NCBI RefSeq assembly: GCF_000600975.2
Contig: NZ_KK088653.1
Location: forward strand, 558,501-622,500
From: Limimaricola hongkongensis DSM 17492
Lineage (GTDB): Bacteria > Pseudomonadota > Alphaproteobacteria > Rhodobacterales > Rhodobacteraceae
Length of the DNA: 64,000 nucleotides
Reading direction: 5' to 3'
Position numbers and translations under genes: made by a program
Shown: positions 36,361 through 46,195 of the stretch, one piece after another
Layout: every line of letters begins with the position of its first letter
Numbering within the stretch: the first letter of the stretch is position 1
Notes under the pieces: generated by a model
What the model saw: only the letters and a program-made list of their open reading frames with translations
Database searches by the model: none
What the model was told of the DNA's origin: nothing

Positions 36361-37961
36361 GCGGGGCAGGGACCGAGGCGCGCCCCTTTGGCGTTCGGAT
36401 CGCGGCGGCGCTCGCGGATCGCGGCGTCGAGGTGGTGTTCGGCATTCCGGGTGTCCACAATCAGGAAATCTATCGCGGCATCGATGCGGCCGGGCTGCGT
36501 CACGTGCTGGCGCGGCACGAACAGGGCGCGGGCTTCATGGCCGACGGCTATGCCCGCGCCACCGGCAAACCGGGCGTTGCCTGCGTGATCTCGGGGCCGG
36601 GGCTGTGCAACCTGATGACGCCGCTGGGCCAGAGCTGGTCCGACAGTGTCGCGGTGCTGGCGCTGTCGTCATGCCTGCCGAATGGCGGCCCGCCCGATCA
36701 CCGGCTGCACGAGATGCGCGACCAGCGCGGCGCCGCCGCCACCGTGACGGCCTGGTCCGAGGAAGCGCGCGACGCCGATCACGCCTATGCGCTGCTTGAC
36801 CGGGCCTTCGCGGGCTTCGCCGCCCGGCGCGCGCGGCCCGTGCACCTGCAACTGCCGATCCCGCTTCTTGAGGCGGGCGCCGCGCCGCCGCCGCCCGCGG
36901 TTCGGCCGCGCGGCCCCGAGGCGCCCGACCCCAACCTCGTGACCCGTGCCGCGCGGTTGCTCGCCGAGGCGCGCCGTCCGCTCCTGATTCTCGGCGGCGG
37001 GGCGGCTGGGGCCGCGCCGCAGGCCCGCGCTCTGGCCGCGCGTCTCGGTGCCGCGAGCTTCACCAGCACCGCCGGGCGCGGCGTCATCGCGCCGGGCGAT
37101 CCGCTGCATTACGGCAGCTTTCTAGCGCGGCCCGGCAGCGCCCGCGAGATCGCCCGCGCCGACGTGGTGCTGGTGGCGGGCTGCGCGCTGTCGGAGACCG
37201 ATCTGTGGCGTCCGAATCCGGGCTTCGACCCGGCGGCGCGGGTGATCCGGCTCGATCTCGACCCCGCGATCCTTGCTGCCGATGCGCGCTCCGAATTGCG
37301 GCTGGCGGGCGATGCGGGGGCGGGCATGGCGATGATCGCGGCGGCGCTGGGGCCGGGGGCCGCGCATGCGGAGTGGCAACCCGACCGGATCGACGCCGCG
37401 CGCCGCCGCTGGTTTGCTGAGATCGATGCCGAACGGCCGGGGCTTCTGCCGGTGATCGACGCGCTGCGCGCGGCGCTGCCGCCGAACGCGATGGTGTTTT
37501 CTGACATGACCCAGATCGCCTATGCCGCGGTCGAGGCCTGGCCCGCGCCCGGTCCGGGGCTGTGGCATCACCCGTCGGGTTTCGGCACGCTGGGCTATGC
37601 GCTGCCCGCCGCGATCGGCGCGGCGGTGGGGCGACCGGACGCGCCGGTCGTGGCGCTGGCGGGGGATTACGGGCTGCAATACACGATCCCCGAACTGGGC
37701 ACGGCGGTCGAGCTGGGCCTGCCGCTGCCGGTCGTGGTCTGGGACAATGGCCGCCTGGGCGAAATCGAGGCCAGCATGCGCGCGGCCCAGATCGCGCCGC
37801 ATGCGGTGCACCAGCGCAACCCGGATTTCTGCGCTCTGGCCCGCGCATGGGGCGCGCTGACCGAGGCGCCAGAAAGCCTCGACGCGATCGCCCCGGCGCT
37901 GGAGCGGGCGCTGGAGGCACAGGGGCCGACGCTGATCCGGCTCACCCCCGATATCGTCTGA
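36357..37961 (+). CDS. ThDP-dependent decarboxylase, AruI-like (5-guanidino-2-oxopentanoate decarboxylase?)
   Basis: 534 residues, acetolactate-synthase-fold enzyme. The catalytic Glu is E55 (HEQGAGFMADGYAR). The ThDP/Mg motif is GDYGLQYTIPELGTAVELGLPLPVVVWDN. The GLGEIE following WDN and the region LHEMRDQRGAA resemble annotated 5-guanidino-2-oxopentanoate decarboxylases of Rhodobacterales (arginine transaminase pathway). No arginine catabolic gene is adjacent; the TrkH gene precedes it with an ATGA overlap, so co-transcription with K+ uptake may be incidental. Acetolactate synthase proper is unlikely: no small subunit is seen. Confidence 0.8.
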   Translation: MSGAGTEARPFGVRIAAALADRGVEVVFGIPGVHNQEIYRGIDAAGLRHVLARHEQGAGFMADGYARATGKPGVACVISGPGLCNLMTPLGQSWSDSVAVLALSSCLPNGGPPDHRLHEMRDQRGAAATVTAWSEEARDADHAYALLDRAFAGFAARRARPVHLQLPIPLLEAGAAPPPPAVRPRGPEAPDPNLVTRAARLLAEARRPLLILGGGAAGAAPQARALAARLGAASFTSTAGRGVIAPGDPLHYGSFLARPGSAREIARADVVLVAGCALSETDLWRPNPGFDPAARVIRLDLDPAILAADARSELRLAGDAGAGMAMIAAALGPGAAHAEWQPDRIDAARRRWFAEIDAERPGLLPVIDALRAALPPNAMVFSDMTQIAYAAVEAWPAPGPGLWHHPSGFGTLGYALPAAIGAAVGRPDAPVVALAGDYGLQYTIPELGTAVELGLPLPVVVWDNGRLGEIEASMRAAQIAPHAVHQRNPDFCALARAWGALTEAPESLDAIAPALERALEAQGPTLIRLTPDIV

Positions 37962-37963
37962 GC

Positions 37964-39721
37964 CTACTCCCAGCAGCTCACGAGGGCGGTCATCTCCCCC
38001 GCGCGGCGGGCCACCGCCTGAACGGTGCCGTCGATGCGCGCCTCGGTGCGCCGGGCCTCGATCCCGGCGGCGCCGAGCGCCTCCAGAACCGTGTCGCTGT
38101 CGAGCGCCAGCGCCACGCCCTCGGGCAGCACCCGGCCCGGCTGCCGGTCGCCATCGAGCAGAAGTCCCAGCACCGCGCCACCCATGTCGAGCACCGGCCC
38201 GCCCGCATCGCCGGGCTGGGCGGTCAGGTCGAGCCGCTTGAGATCCTCTTCGCCGCCGGGGCCGCGAATGTCGGCCAGCCGCCCGAAGGTCGCCGCCGCC
38301 ATCGACAGCGCGCCGCCATAGGGAAAGCCCGCGACCGCCACCTTGTCGCCGATCCGCGGCACGCCGGTCTGGAAGGTGGCGACCCCGCGTGGCGCGATCG
38401 GCGCCGCCGGGCGCAAGAGCGCCAGCCCCGAGGCCGCGTCCTGCATGACCACCTGCGCGCCGCGCAGCCCGTCGATCGCCACGTCGCCGCAGTCTGCCAC
38501 CGCTTGGGCGGTGGTGGCGACGGTGCCGCCGTCATCGACGAAGACGCCCGCCCGCTCGCGCAGCGGCGTGCGGATCTGCAGCCCCGAGACGAGATCGATC
38601 GCCTGCTCCTCGTCGGCGGGCGCGTCGGCGCGGCTCAGGACGCCGGGCAGCACCTTGAAGCTCGATTGCATCTCGGAAAGCAGCCGCGCGCGGCGGGTCT
38701 CGTCGCCCGCGGGCCAGACCAGCGCGAATCCCTTGATCGCACCATCCGACAGCTGCGCCTCGACATGGGTGACACGGTCGTCATTCGCGCCCTCGATGAC
38801 GAAGCTTGTCCGGTCGAGCCCGCGCGGCCCCTCCGGCGGCACGATCTCCAGCGTCTGCAGGATCTCGTAGAGACCGGCGAGCCGGCGCGCATCGCCCGGC
38901 TGGGAAATCAGCAGCACCCGCGCCTGCGTCTCGCCGGTCGCGTCGTAATGCACGAAGGGCGGTTTGACCGGGCCGCGCGCGACCAGCGCGGTGGGCAGCG
39001 CGATCTCGATCCCCGCCTGCGCGTCCGTGACGGGGTCGAGCCCGAGCCCGTCGAGCACCGCGTCATAGGCCGCGAGAAGCGCCGCGCGCTGGGTCGTGGT
39101 CAGCACGCCGGTGTCGGTATAGCCGTTCTGCCGCTGCCACTCGGCCATGGCCGCGCGGGTGCCCGCACCAAAAGCGCCGTCGATGCCCGCCGCATAGACC
39201 CCGGCCCAGCGCAGCGCCACCTGCAGCCGCTCGCGCGCGGGCCGGTCGAGCGCGGCCTCCGAGGCGCGGGCCTCGGCCAGCGTCTCGCGCGGGGCGGTGG
39301 TGCCGGTTTCGGCGGGGGCAGACTGCTGCGGGGCGGGGGTGTCGGAGACCGGTTCGGGGGCCGTTTCGGGGGTGCGGGCGGCGGGCGCATCGCCGCGCGC
39401 GCCCACGGGCCAGAAGCGCGCGCGGAATTGCGCGCCATCGGCCAGGAAGGCGTCGCCCGGGATCGCGCCCGCCGATTTCAGCTCGCCCAGAAGCCGCCGC
39501 GCCTCGGTCGTGTCATAGGGGCCCAGCGCGATGCCGTACCAGCCGGTGCCGAGCGCATAGCCCGACACCGCGTCGAACCGGCCCGCATAGGCCCGCGCGC
39601 GCGCTTCGGCGCGGCTCAGCGTCGGCAGCGCCTCGACCTGCAGCCACACGCCGCCGTCCTGCGCCCAGCCGGGGCTCGAGAAAAAGCCGGTGGCGAGCAG
39701 GGCTGCAAGCAGTCGTTTCAT
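37964..39721 (-). CDS. Exported trypsin-fold protein with lost catalytic triad, SPOR- and PGB-like N-terminus
   Basis: 585 residues. Signal peptide (KRLLAALLATGFFSSPGWAQ), a SPOR-like segment (~25-90: VWLQVEALPTLSRAEARARAYAG), a Pro/Ala linker, a peptidoglycan-binding_1-like domain (~165-215: LQVALRWAGVYAAGIDGAFGAGTRAAMAEWQ), then a trypsin-like domain (~390-540). The usual GDSGGP is GDAGGP (A506), the His position reads TAQAV (Q406) and the Asp position reads SGLALL, so no triad remains. It should be a non-enzymatic binding protein in the periplasm or cell wall. ATG at 39721 starts the signal peptide. Divergent from glyQ. Confidence 0.78.
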   Translation of the reverse strand: MKRLLAALLATGFFSSPGWAQDGGVWLQVEALPTLSRAEARARAYAGRFDAVSGYALGTGWYGIALGPYDTTEARRLLGELKSAGAIPGDAFLADGAQFRARFWPVGARGDAPAARTPETAPEPVSDTPAPQQSAPAETGTTAPRETLAEARASEAALDRPARERLQVALRWAGVYAAGIDGAFGAGTRAAMAEWQRQNGYTDTGVLTTTQRAALLAAYDAVLDGLGLDPVTDAQAGIEIALPTALVARGPVKPPFVHYDATGETQARVLLISQPGDARRLAGLYEILQTLEIVPPEGPRGLDRTSFVIEGANDDRVTHVEAQLSDGAIKGFALVWPAGDETRRARLLSEMQSSFKVLPGVLSRADAPADEEQAIDLVSGLQIRTPLRERAGVFVDDGGTVATTAQAVADCGDVAIDGLRGAQVVMQDAASGLALLRPAAPIAPRGVATFQTGVPRIGDKVAVAGFPYGGALSMAAATFGRLADIRGPGGEEDLKRLDLTAQPGDAGGPVLDMGGAVLGLLLDGDRQPGRVLPEGVALALDSDTVLEALGAAGIEARRTEARIDGTVQAVARRAGEMTALVSCWE

Positions 39722-39834
39722 GTGAATAGCGCGTCCCGTTGTGCTGGATCTGGCCGCTGACAATAGCACTCCCCGGCCCGGGGGCCATGGCAAAGCGCCG
39801 CGTGGGCCGGGCCTGTTGCGCCCGCGCGCCATGA

Positions 39835-39863
39835 TTGACCCTCTGGGCGGCGCGCCGTAAGCA
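39835..39863 (+). promoter_or_regulatory. Candidate glyQ promoter
   Basis: TTGACC, 17 bases, TAAGCA; 37 bases before the ATG at 39900. It would drive the glyQ-DUF6446-glyS operon. Confidence 0.55.
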
Positions 39864-39899
39864 GGCCCGCGATCCGTGACCCCGCGAGAGGCCCCCAAG

Positions 39900-40820
39900 A
39901 TGACCGACGCTCCCCGCTCCTTTCAGGAGATCATCCTGCGGCTCCAGTCCTACTGGGCTTCCAAGGGCTGCGCCGTGCTGCAGCCTTACGACATGGAAGT
40001 GGGGGCGGGCACCTTCCACCCGGCCACGACGCTGCGCGCGCTCGGCTCGAACCACTGGGCCGCGGCCTATGTGCAGCCCTCGCGCCGCCCGACCGACGGG
40101 CGCTATGGCGAAAACCCGAACAGGCTGCAGCACTATTACCAGTACCAGGTGATCATCAAGCCGAGCCCGCCGGACCTGCAGGAGCTCTATCTCGGCTCGC
40201 TGCGCGCGATCGGCATCGACCCGACCCTGCACGACATCCGCTTTGTCGAAGATGACTGGGAAAGCCCGACGCTGGGTGCGTGGGGGCTTGGCTGGGAGGT
40301 CTGGTGCGACGGCATGGAGGTGTCGCAGTTCACCTACTTCCAGCAGGTCGGCGGGCATGACTGTCGCCCCGTTTCGGGCGAGCTGACCTATGGTCTGGAG
40401 CGGCTCGCGATGTATGTGCTCGGCGTCGATCACGTCATGGAGATGCCGTTCAACGACCCCGACGCGCCGATCGCGCTCAAATACGGCGACGTGTTCCGCC
40501 AGACCGAGGAGGAATATTCGCGCCACAACTTCGACACCGCCACCACCGAGATGCTGCTGCGGCATTTCGAGGATGCCGAGGCCGAATGCGCGAAGATCCT
40601 GTCGGCCCCCGCCGAAGACCCGCGCACGGGCAAGCGCATCGTCATGGCGCACCCGGCCTATGATCAGGCGATCAAGGCGTCGCATTTGTTCAACCTGCTC
40701 GACGCGCGCGGCGTGATCTCGGTCACCGAACGGCAGGCCTATATCGGCCGCGTTCGCGCGCTGGCCAAGGCCTGCGCCGATGCCTTCGTGACCACCGAAG
40801 CGGGCGGCGCGGCCGCATGA
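39900..40820 (+). CDS. glyQ: Glycyl-tRNA synthetase alpha subunit
   Basis: 306 residues, catalytic class II subunit of the alpha2beta2 enzyme. [36 protein letters not shown], motif 2-like [21 protein letters not shown] and [19 protein letters not shown] are diagnostic. ATG at 39900 has GAGAGG upstream. The stop overlaps the next ATG by four bases (ATGA). Expression level is tied to the downstream beta subunit by the operon. Confidence 0.97.
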   Translation: MTDAPRSFQEIILRLQSYWASKGCAVLQPYDMEVGAGTFHPATTLRALGSNHWAAAYVQPSRRPTDGRYGENPNRLQHYYQYQVIIKPSPPDLQELYLGSLRAIGIDPTLHDIRFVEDDWESPTLGAWGLGWEVWCDGMEVSQFTYFQQVGGHDCRPVSGELTYGLERLAMYVLGVDHVMEMPFNDPDAPIALKYGDVFRQTEEEYSRHNFDTATTEMLLRHFEDAEAECAKILSAPAEDPRTGKRIVMAHPAYDQAIKASHLFNLLDARGVISVTERQAYIGRVRALAKACADAFVTTEAGGAAA

Positions 40821-41338
40821 TCACCCGCATCGTCATCTCGGTGCTGCTGGCCTTCGCGCTCCTGTCGGGCGTGCTGATGTGGTACCTGCAGGTCTATGCC
40901 TATTACGACGAGCTGACGCCCGCGCAGGTGGGCGAGGTCGTGGTGCTCGACGACCGCGCCAGCCCGGTGCCGGTCGCCGTGTCGAACCTGCGCGCGATCG
41001 ACAGCGACAGCTCGCCGATCCGTTTCCGCGCCTGCATGGATGTCGAGGACAGCGCACCCTTCGAACACGCCGTCGCGCATGAGCGGGCCGAGCCGCTGGT
41101 GGCGCCGGGCTGGTTCGACTGCTTCGACGCGCGCGAGGTGGGCGAAGCGCTCGAGAGCGGGCAGGCCACCGCCTATGTGTGGAAGCTCAACGAACCTTAT
41201 GGCATCGACCGCGTCCTCGCCGTGATGCCCGACGGGCGCGCGCTCGCCTGGAACCAGATCAACGTCTGCGGCGAAGTCGTCTTCGACGGCGACCCGGCGC
41301 CCGCCGGCTGCCCGACCCCACCCGAAGGGACCAATTGA
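40817..41338 (+). CDS. DUF6446 membrane-anchored protein between glyQ and glyS
   Basis: 173 residues. One N-terminal transmembrane or signal-anchor helix ([23 protein letters not shown]), then a ~140-residue extracytoplasmic domain with four cysteines (RACMD, DCFD, NVCGE, GCPTP). It overlaps both neighbours (ATGA with glyQ, TGATG with glyS), so its translation is locked to the synthetase. DUF6446 genes are typically found at this locus in Rhodobacterales; function is not known. A link to tRNA charging is not evident in the sequence. Confidence 0.82.
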   Translation: MITRIVISVLLAFALLSGVLMWYLQVYAYYDELTPAQVGEVVVLDDRASPVPVAVSNLRAIDSDSSPIRFRACMDVEDSAPFEHAVAHERAEPLVAPGWFDCFDAREVGEALESGQATAYVWKLNEPYGIDRVLAVMPDGRALAWNQINVCGEVVFDGDPAPAGCPTPPEGTN

Positions 41339-43398
41339 TGCCCGACCTGCTGATCGAACTGTTTTCCGAGGAAATCCCCGCGCGCATGCAGGCGCGCGCC
41401 GCCCAGGACCTCAAGCGCATGGTGACCGACGGCCTCGTCGAGGCGGGCCTGACCTATGCCTCCGCCGGGGCGTTCCACACGCCGCGCCGTCTTGCGCTTT
41501 CGGTCGAGGGGCTCTCCGAGGCCAGCCGCGACACCGTCGAGGAGCGCAAGGGCCCGCGCACCGATGCGCCGGAAAAGGCGCTCGAAGGCTTCCTGCGCTC
41601 CACCGGCCTGACGAAGGATCAACTCGAGATCCGCGACGAGAAGAAGGGCCAGGCCTATTTCGCGCGGATCACCCATGAAGGGCGTCCCGCCGAAACGATC
41701 GTGGCCGAGGTGCTGACGGCGGCGATCCGCAACTTCCCGTGGCCCAAGTCGATGCGCTGGGGCGCGGGCGATCTGCGCTGGGTGCGGCCGCTGCACTCGA
41801 TCCTGTGCATCCTGTCGGACGAGCAGGGCGCGCGGGTGGTGCCGATGGAGGTCGACGGCATCGCGGCGGGCGATTCCACGCGCGGCCACCGCTTCATGGG
41901 GCCCGACGCGTTTTCCGTCACCTCCTTCGAGGATTACGAGGCCAAGCTGAAGCGCGGCTGCGTGCTGTTGCGCGCCGATGAGCGGGCGGAGACGATCTGG
42001 TCCGAGGCCTCGTCGCAGGCCTTTGCCCAGGGGCTGGAACTGGTCGAGGATCGCGGGCTTCTCGACGAGGTCGCGGGTCTCGTCGAATGGCCCGTGGTGC
42101 TGATGGGCGAAATCGGCGCGGACTTTCTCGACCTGCCGCCCGAAGTGCTGCAGACTTCGATGAAGGAGCACCAGAAGTTCTTTTCGGTGCGCGATCCGAA
42201 ATCGGGCAAGATCACCCGCTTCGTGACCGTCGCCAATATCGAGACGCGCGATCACGGCGCGACCATTCTCGCGGGCAACGGCAAGGTGCTGTCGGCCCGT
42301 CTCGCCGATGCCAAGTTCTTCTGGGAGAACGATCTGCGCGAGGTGCGCGAGCACGGGCTCGAAGGCATGGCCGCGGGGCTCTCCAACGTGACCTTCCACA
42401 ACAGGCTCGGCAGCCAGTCCGACCGCATCGCCCGCATCGCGGCGCTGGCGCGCGAGATCGCGCCGCAGGTTTCGGCCGATGCCGACGACGCCGAGCAGGC
42501 CGCGAAGGTGGCCAAGGCCGACCTGCGCTCGGAAATGGTCGGTGAATTCCCTGAGCTTCAGGGCCTGATGGGGCGCTATTACGCCCAGGCGCAGGGGTTG
42601 AAGCCCGAGATCGCCGCCGCCGCGCAGGAGCATTACCAGCCGCTCGGCCCCTCGGACGCCGTGCCCGCCGCCCCGGTCTCGGTCGCCGTGGCGCTGGCCG
42701 ACAAACTCGACACGCTGGCGGGCTTCTGGGCGATCGATGAAAAGCCGACCGGCTCCAAGGATCCCTTCGCGCTGCGCCGCGCGGCGCTGGGCGTGATCCG
42801 TCTGGTGCTGTCGAACGGGCTGCGGCTGAAGCTGCGGGATCTGATCGCCGCCGCCGATGACCGCGCCAGCGCCGACGACCTGCTGTCGTTCTTCCACGAC
42901 CGTCTCAAAGTGCATCTGCGCGCCGAGGGCATCCCGCATGACGTCATCGACGCCTGCATCGCCATGCCCGGCAATGACGACCTGACGCTTCTGGTTGCCC
43001 GCGCCGAGGCGCTGGCCGCCTTCCTCAAGACCGAGGATGGCGAGAACCTGACGCAGGGCTTCAAGCGCGCCAACAACATCCTGACGCAGGCCGAGACCAA
43101 GGACGGGGTCGAGTACTCCTACGGCGCCGACGCGAAATTCGCCGAAAGCGCCGAGGAAAAGGCGCTGTTCTTCGCGCTCGACGGCGCGCAGCCGAAAATC
43201 GACGCCGCCATGGCGTCCGAGGATTTCGGCGCCGCGATGGGGGCGATGGCGAGCTTGCGCGCGCCGATCGACGCCTTCTTCGAGGCGGTGCAGGTCAATG
43301 CCGACAACCAGCTTTTGCGCCGCAACCGGCTCAACCTGCTGTCGCGCATCCGCACCACCTGCGGCGCGGTGGCGGACCTGACGAAGATCGAAGGCTGA
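41338..43398 (+). CDS. glyS: Glycyl-tRNA synthetase beta subunit
   Basis: 686 residues. [18 protein letters not shown] is the standard beginning; FPWPKSMRWG, TSMKEHQKFFSV, AKFFWENDLR and FHNRLGSQSDRI are family blocks; the C-terminal part is the anticodon-binding HD-like helical region. ATG at 41338 shares a base with the DUF6446 stop; GAAGGG lies upstream. It forms the heterotetramer with GlyQ. Confidence 0.97.
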   Translation: MPDLLIELFSEEIPARMQARAAQDLKRMVTDGLVEAGLTYASAGAFHTPRRLALSVEGLSEASRDTVEERKGPRTDAPEKALEGFLRSTGLTKDQLEIRDEKKGQAYFARITHEGRPAETIVAEVLTAAIRNFPWPKSMRWGAGDLRWVRPLHSILCILSDEQGARVVPMEVDGIAAGDSTRGHRFMGPDAFSVTSFEDYEAKLKRGCVLLRADERAETIWSEASSQAFAQGLELVEDRGLLDEVAGLVEWPVVLMGEIGADFLDLPPEVLQTSMKEHQKFFSVRDPKSGKITRFVTVANIETRDHGATILAGNGKVLSARLADAKFFWENDLREVREHGLEGMAAGLSNVTFHNRLGSQSDRIARIAALAREIAPQVSADADDAEQAAKVAKADLRSEMVGEFPELQGLMGRYYAQAQGLKPEIAAAAQEHYQPLGPSDAVPAAPVSVAVALADKLDTLAGFWAIDEKPTGSKDPFALRRAALGVIRLVLSNGLRLKLRDLIAAADDRASADDLLSFFHDRLKVHLRAEGIPHDVIDACIAMPGNDDLTLLVARAEALAAFLKTEDGENLTQGFKRANNILTQAETKDGVEYSYGADAKFAESAEEKALFFALDGAQPKIDAAMASEDFGAAMGAMASLRAPIDAFFEAVQVNADNQLLRRNRLNLLSRIRTTCGAVADLTKIEG

Positions 43399-43469
43399 GG
43401 CCTGCCGGAAAGGCCGTGCTTGGCGGATCGCCTCGCACGGCCTATCTTGCGGCCAAGAGGAGCGCCGCA

Positions 43470-46049
43470 GTGCAGCATATACCGCCCAACCCGAAGATCC
43501 TGCTGATCACCCCGGAGGCCGACATGTCGGCCTCGCGCCATGGCGGGCGGGCGAAATGCCTGCAAAGGCTGGTGCGCATGGGCCTGCCCCTGCCGACCAC
43601 GGTGGCGCTGTCCTTTTCCTGCGTGCATGCCGTCGCGCAGGGGCGGGCGCCCGACATGGACGAGATCATGCGCCATTTCGACGAGGCGCCGCTTTTGTCG
43701 GTGCGCCCGTCGAGCCAGGATCCCGATTGGGGCGGGCCGGGCGCGATTCTCAATATCGGCATGACCGACCTGCGCCATGCCCGGATGTGCGACGAGGTGG
43801 GCGAAGAAGCCGCGACCTCGCTGTACCTGCGCTTCATCCAATCCTGGGCCGTGCATGTCGCCCGGCTCGATCCCGACAGCTTCGACATCCCCGACCATCC
43901 GAGTCCCGAAACCCTGCGCGCCGCGCTTGCCGCCTATGAGGTCGAGGCCGAGGAGCCGTTCCCGCAGGACCCGGCGGTGCAGCTATGCGAGGTGCTGCGC
44001 TCCATGGCCCGCGCGTGGGAGGGCACCACCGCCCGGCTGTTGCGGCAGGCCAAGGGGGCGCCTGCCGATGCCGGGCTCGGCCTCGTGGTGCAGCAGATGG
44101 CGCTTGGTGTGGGGCAGGGGGAATGCGGCTCGGGCGTGATCCAGTTCGTCGACAGCCTGACCGGCCTGCCGCAGGTCACGGGGCGCTATCTCAGCCAGAG
44201 CCAGGGGCGCGACGCGCTCAAGGCAGGGGCGGGGGCGATCTATCTCACCCGCGACGATCGCGGCGCCTCCTTCGAGGAAATCTGCCCCGAGGCCTTTGCC
44301 CGGCTGTTGCGCATGGGCGAGCTGTGCCGCGAACGCCTGCGCGAGGAAATGCAGATCGAATTCACGCTGCAGGAGGGCCGCCTGCACGTGCTCGACGCGG
44401 TGCGGGTGCAGCGATCCTCGCGCGCCAGCGTGCGGATCGCGGTGGCGCTGGCCGAGGATGGGATGATTCCGCGCGAAGAGGCGGTGCTCAGGGTCGAGCC
44501 GCAGGCGTTGTCGGAGCTGTTGCACCGGCATGTCGATCCTTCGGCCCCGCGCGACCTGATCGTGTCGGGTATCGCCGCTTCGCCGGGTGCGGCCACGGGG
44601 CGGATCGTGTTTTCGGCCAATGCCGCGCAGGCCTCGGCCGCGCGCGGCGAGCCGTGCATCCTCGTGCGGCGCGAAACCACGCCCGAGGACATCCGCGGCA
44701 TGCATGCGGCCGAGGGCGTGCTGACGATCCGCGGCGGCATCACCAGCCATGCCGCCGTCATCGGTCGCGGCCTCGGCCTGCCCTGCGTCGTGGGGGCGTC
44801 GGACCTGACCTTCGACCCCAAGCGGCGCCAGATGGTCGCGCCGGGCGGGCGCCGCCTGTCCGAGGGCGATGTCATCACGCTCGACGGCACCTCGGGCGAG
44901 GTGTTGGCGGGCGAACCCGCGATGTTCGAAGCGGTGCTCGACGGAGCGTTCCGGCGGCTTCTGGACTGGGCCGATGATTTCCGCGACATCGGCGTGCGCG
45001 CCAATGCCGACACCCCCGCCGACGCGCAGACCGCGCGCAATTTCGCCGCACAGGGCATCGGGTTGTGCCGGACCGAGCACATGTTCTTCGAAGAGGGGCG
45101 CATCGGCATGATGCGCGAGATGATCTTTGCCAAGGACGAGGGCGCGCGCCGGGCGGTGCTCGAACGGCTGTTGCCGATGCAGCGCGCCGATTTCGCGCGG
45201 CTGTTCGAGATCATGCAGGGCCAGCCAGTCTGCATCCGCCTGTTCGACCCGCCGCTGCACGAATTCCTGCCCTCGGACCGCGCGGGCATGCGCGATCTCG
45301 CCGACGGGCTCGCCGTGTCGCTGTCGGATGTGGAGGCCCGTGTCTCGGCGCTGACCGAATACAACCCGATGCTCGGCATGCGCGGCGTGCGGCTCGGCAT
45401 CACCGTGCCCGAGATCTACGAGATGCAGGCCCGTGCCATCTTCGAGGCCACCGTGCAGGCCAGCCGCGACGGCGAGGCGGTGGTGCCCGAGGTGATGATC
45501 CCGCTGGTCTCGGCGATGCGCGAGGTGGAGCTGGTCAAGGCCCGGATCGACGCGGTGGCCGCGCAGGTGCGGACCCATTCGGGAGTGGAGTTCGACTACC
45601 GGCTCGGGGTGATGGTGGAGACGCCGCGCGCGGCGCTGCGCGCCTATGACATCGCCCAGCATTCGGCGTTTTTGTCCTTCGGCACCAACGACCTGACGCA
45701 GATGACCTACGGGCTGTCGCGCGACGATGCGGGGCGGTTCATGTCGATCTACGTCAAGAACGGCGTCTACGAGGAGGACCCGTTCCACAGCCTCGATCTC
45801 GAAGGGGTGGGGGAATTGCTGCGGATCGGCGCCGAGCGGGGCCGGGCCGGGCGGCCCGATGTCACGCTGTCGATCTGCGGCGAGCATGGCGGCTCGCGCA
45901 GCGCCATCGAGTTCTGTCGCAAGCAGGGGTTCGATTACGTGTCCTGCTCGCCCTTCCGGGTGCCTGTGGCGCGGTTGAGCGCGGCGCAGCTAGCGCTTCT
46001 CGAACGGGTGGCAAGCGACGAAAAAGCCACGATCGGCAGAAATTTCTGA
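43470..46049 (+). CDS. Diverged pyruvate phosphate dikinase homologue (PEP-utilising)
   Basis: 859 residues, near PPDK length. The C-terminal half is good: the phosphohistidine H427 in GGITSHAAVIGRG, the PEP-binding TIM barrel with GIGLCRTEHMFF, YNPMLGMRGVRLGI, VMVETPRAAL, FSFGTNDLTQM-type FGTNDLTQMTYG and the catalytic Cys803 (SICGEHGG). The N-terminal ATP-grasp half is degenerate: the usual GGKGANLAEM reads HGGRAKCLQRL and SVRSGA reads SVRPSS. It may use PEP without normal ATP/pyruvate interconversion. GTG at 43470 is chosen because GAGGAG precedes it by eight bases. It follows glyS by 71 bases. Confidence 0.82.
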   Translation: MQHIPPNPKILLITPEADMSASRHGGRAKCLQRLVRMGLPLPTTVALSFSCVHAVAQGRAPDMDEIMRHFDEAPLLSVRPSSQDPDWGGPGAILNIGMTDLRHARMCDEVGEEAATSLYLRFIQSWAVHVARLDPDSFDIPDHPSPETLRAALAAYEVEAEEPFPQDPAVQLCEVLRSMARAWEGTTARLLRQAKGAPADAGLGLVVQQMALGVGQGECGSGVIQFVDSLTGLPQVTGRYLSQSQGRDALKAGAGAIYLTRDDRGASFEEICPEAFARLLRMGELCRERLREEMQIEFTLQEGRLHVLDAVRVQRSSRASVRIAVALAEDGMIPREEAVLRVEPQALSELLHRHVDPSAPRDLIVSGIAASPGAATGRIVFSANAAQASAARGEPCILVRRETTPEDIRGMHAAEGVLTIRGGITSHAAVIGRGLGLPCVVGASDLTFDPKRRQMVAPGGRRLSEGDVITLDGTSGEVLAGEPAMFEAVLDGAFRRLLDWADDFRDIGVRANADTPADAQTARNFAAQGIGLCRTEHMFFEEGRIGMMREMIFAKDEGARRAVLERLLPMQRADFARLFEIMQGQPVCIRLFDPPLHEFLPSDRAGMRDLADGLAVSLSDVEARVSALTEYNPMLGMRGVRLGITVPEIYEMQARAIFEATVQASRDGEAVVPEVMIPLVSAMREVELVKARIDAVAAQVRTHSGVEFDYRLGVMVETPRAALRAYDIAQHSAFLSFGTNDLTQMTYGLSRDDAGRFMSIYVKNGVYEEDPFHSLDLEGVGELLRIGAERGRAGRPDVTLSICGEHGGSRSAIEFCRKQGFDYVSCSPFRVPVARLSAAQLALLERVASDEKATIGRNF

Positions 46050-46195
46050 GCCAAAGGCGGGTTTCTGCTTGCCTGTGTGGCAGGGAATCGCCGGTTCCAT
46101 GCCCTAGCGTGACGTATAGGTAGACAGTTCCGGGACGATCCCATAGGTCCCCCCTGCCAGCGCGGGGCTTGCCGCGAGGAGCCGGGGATACTGCA

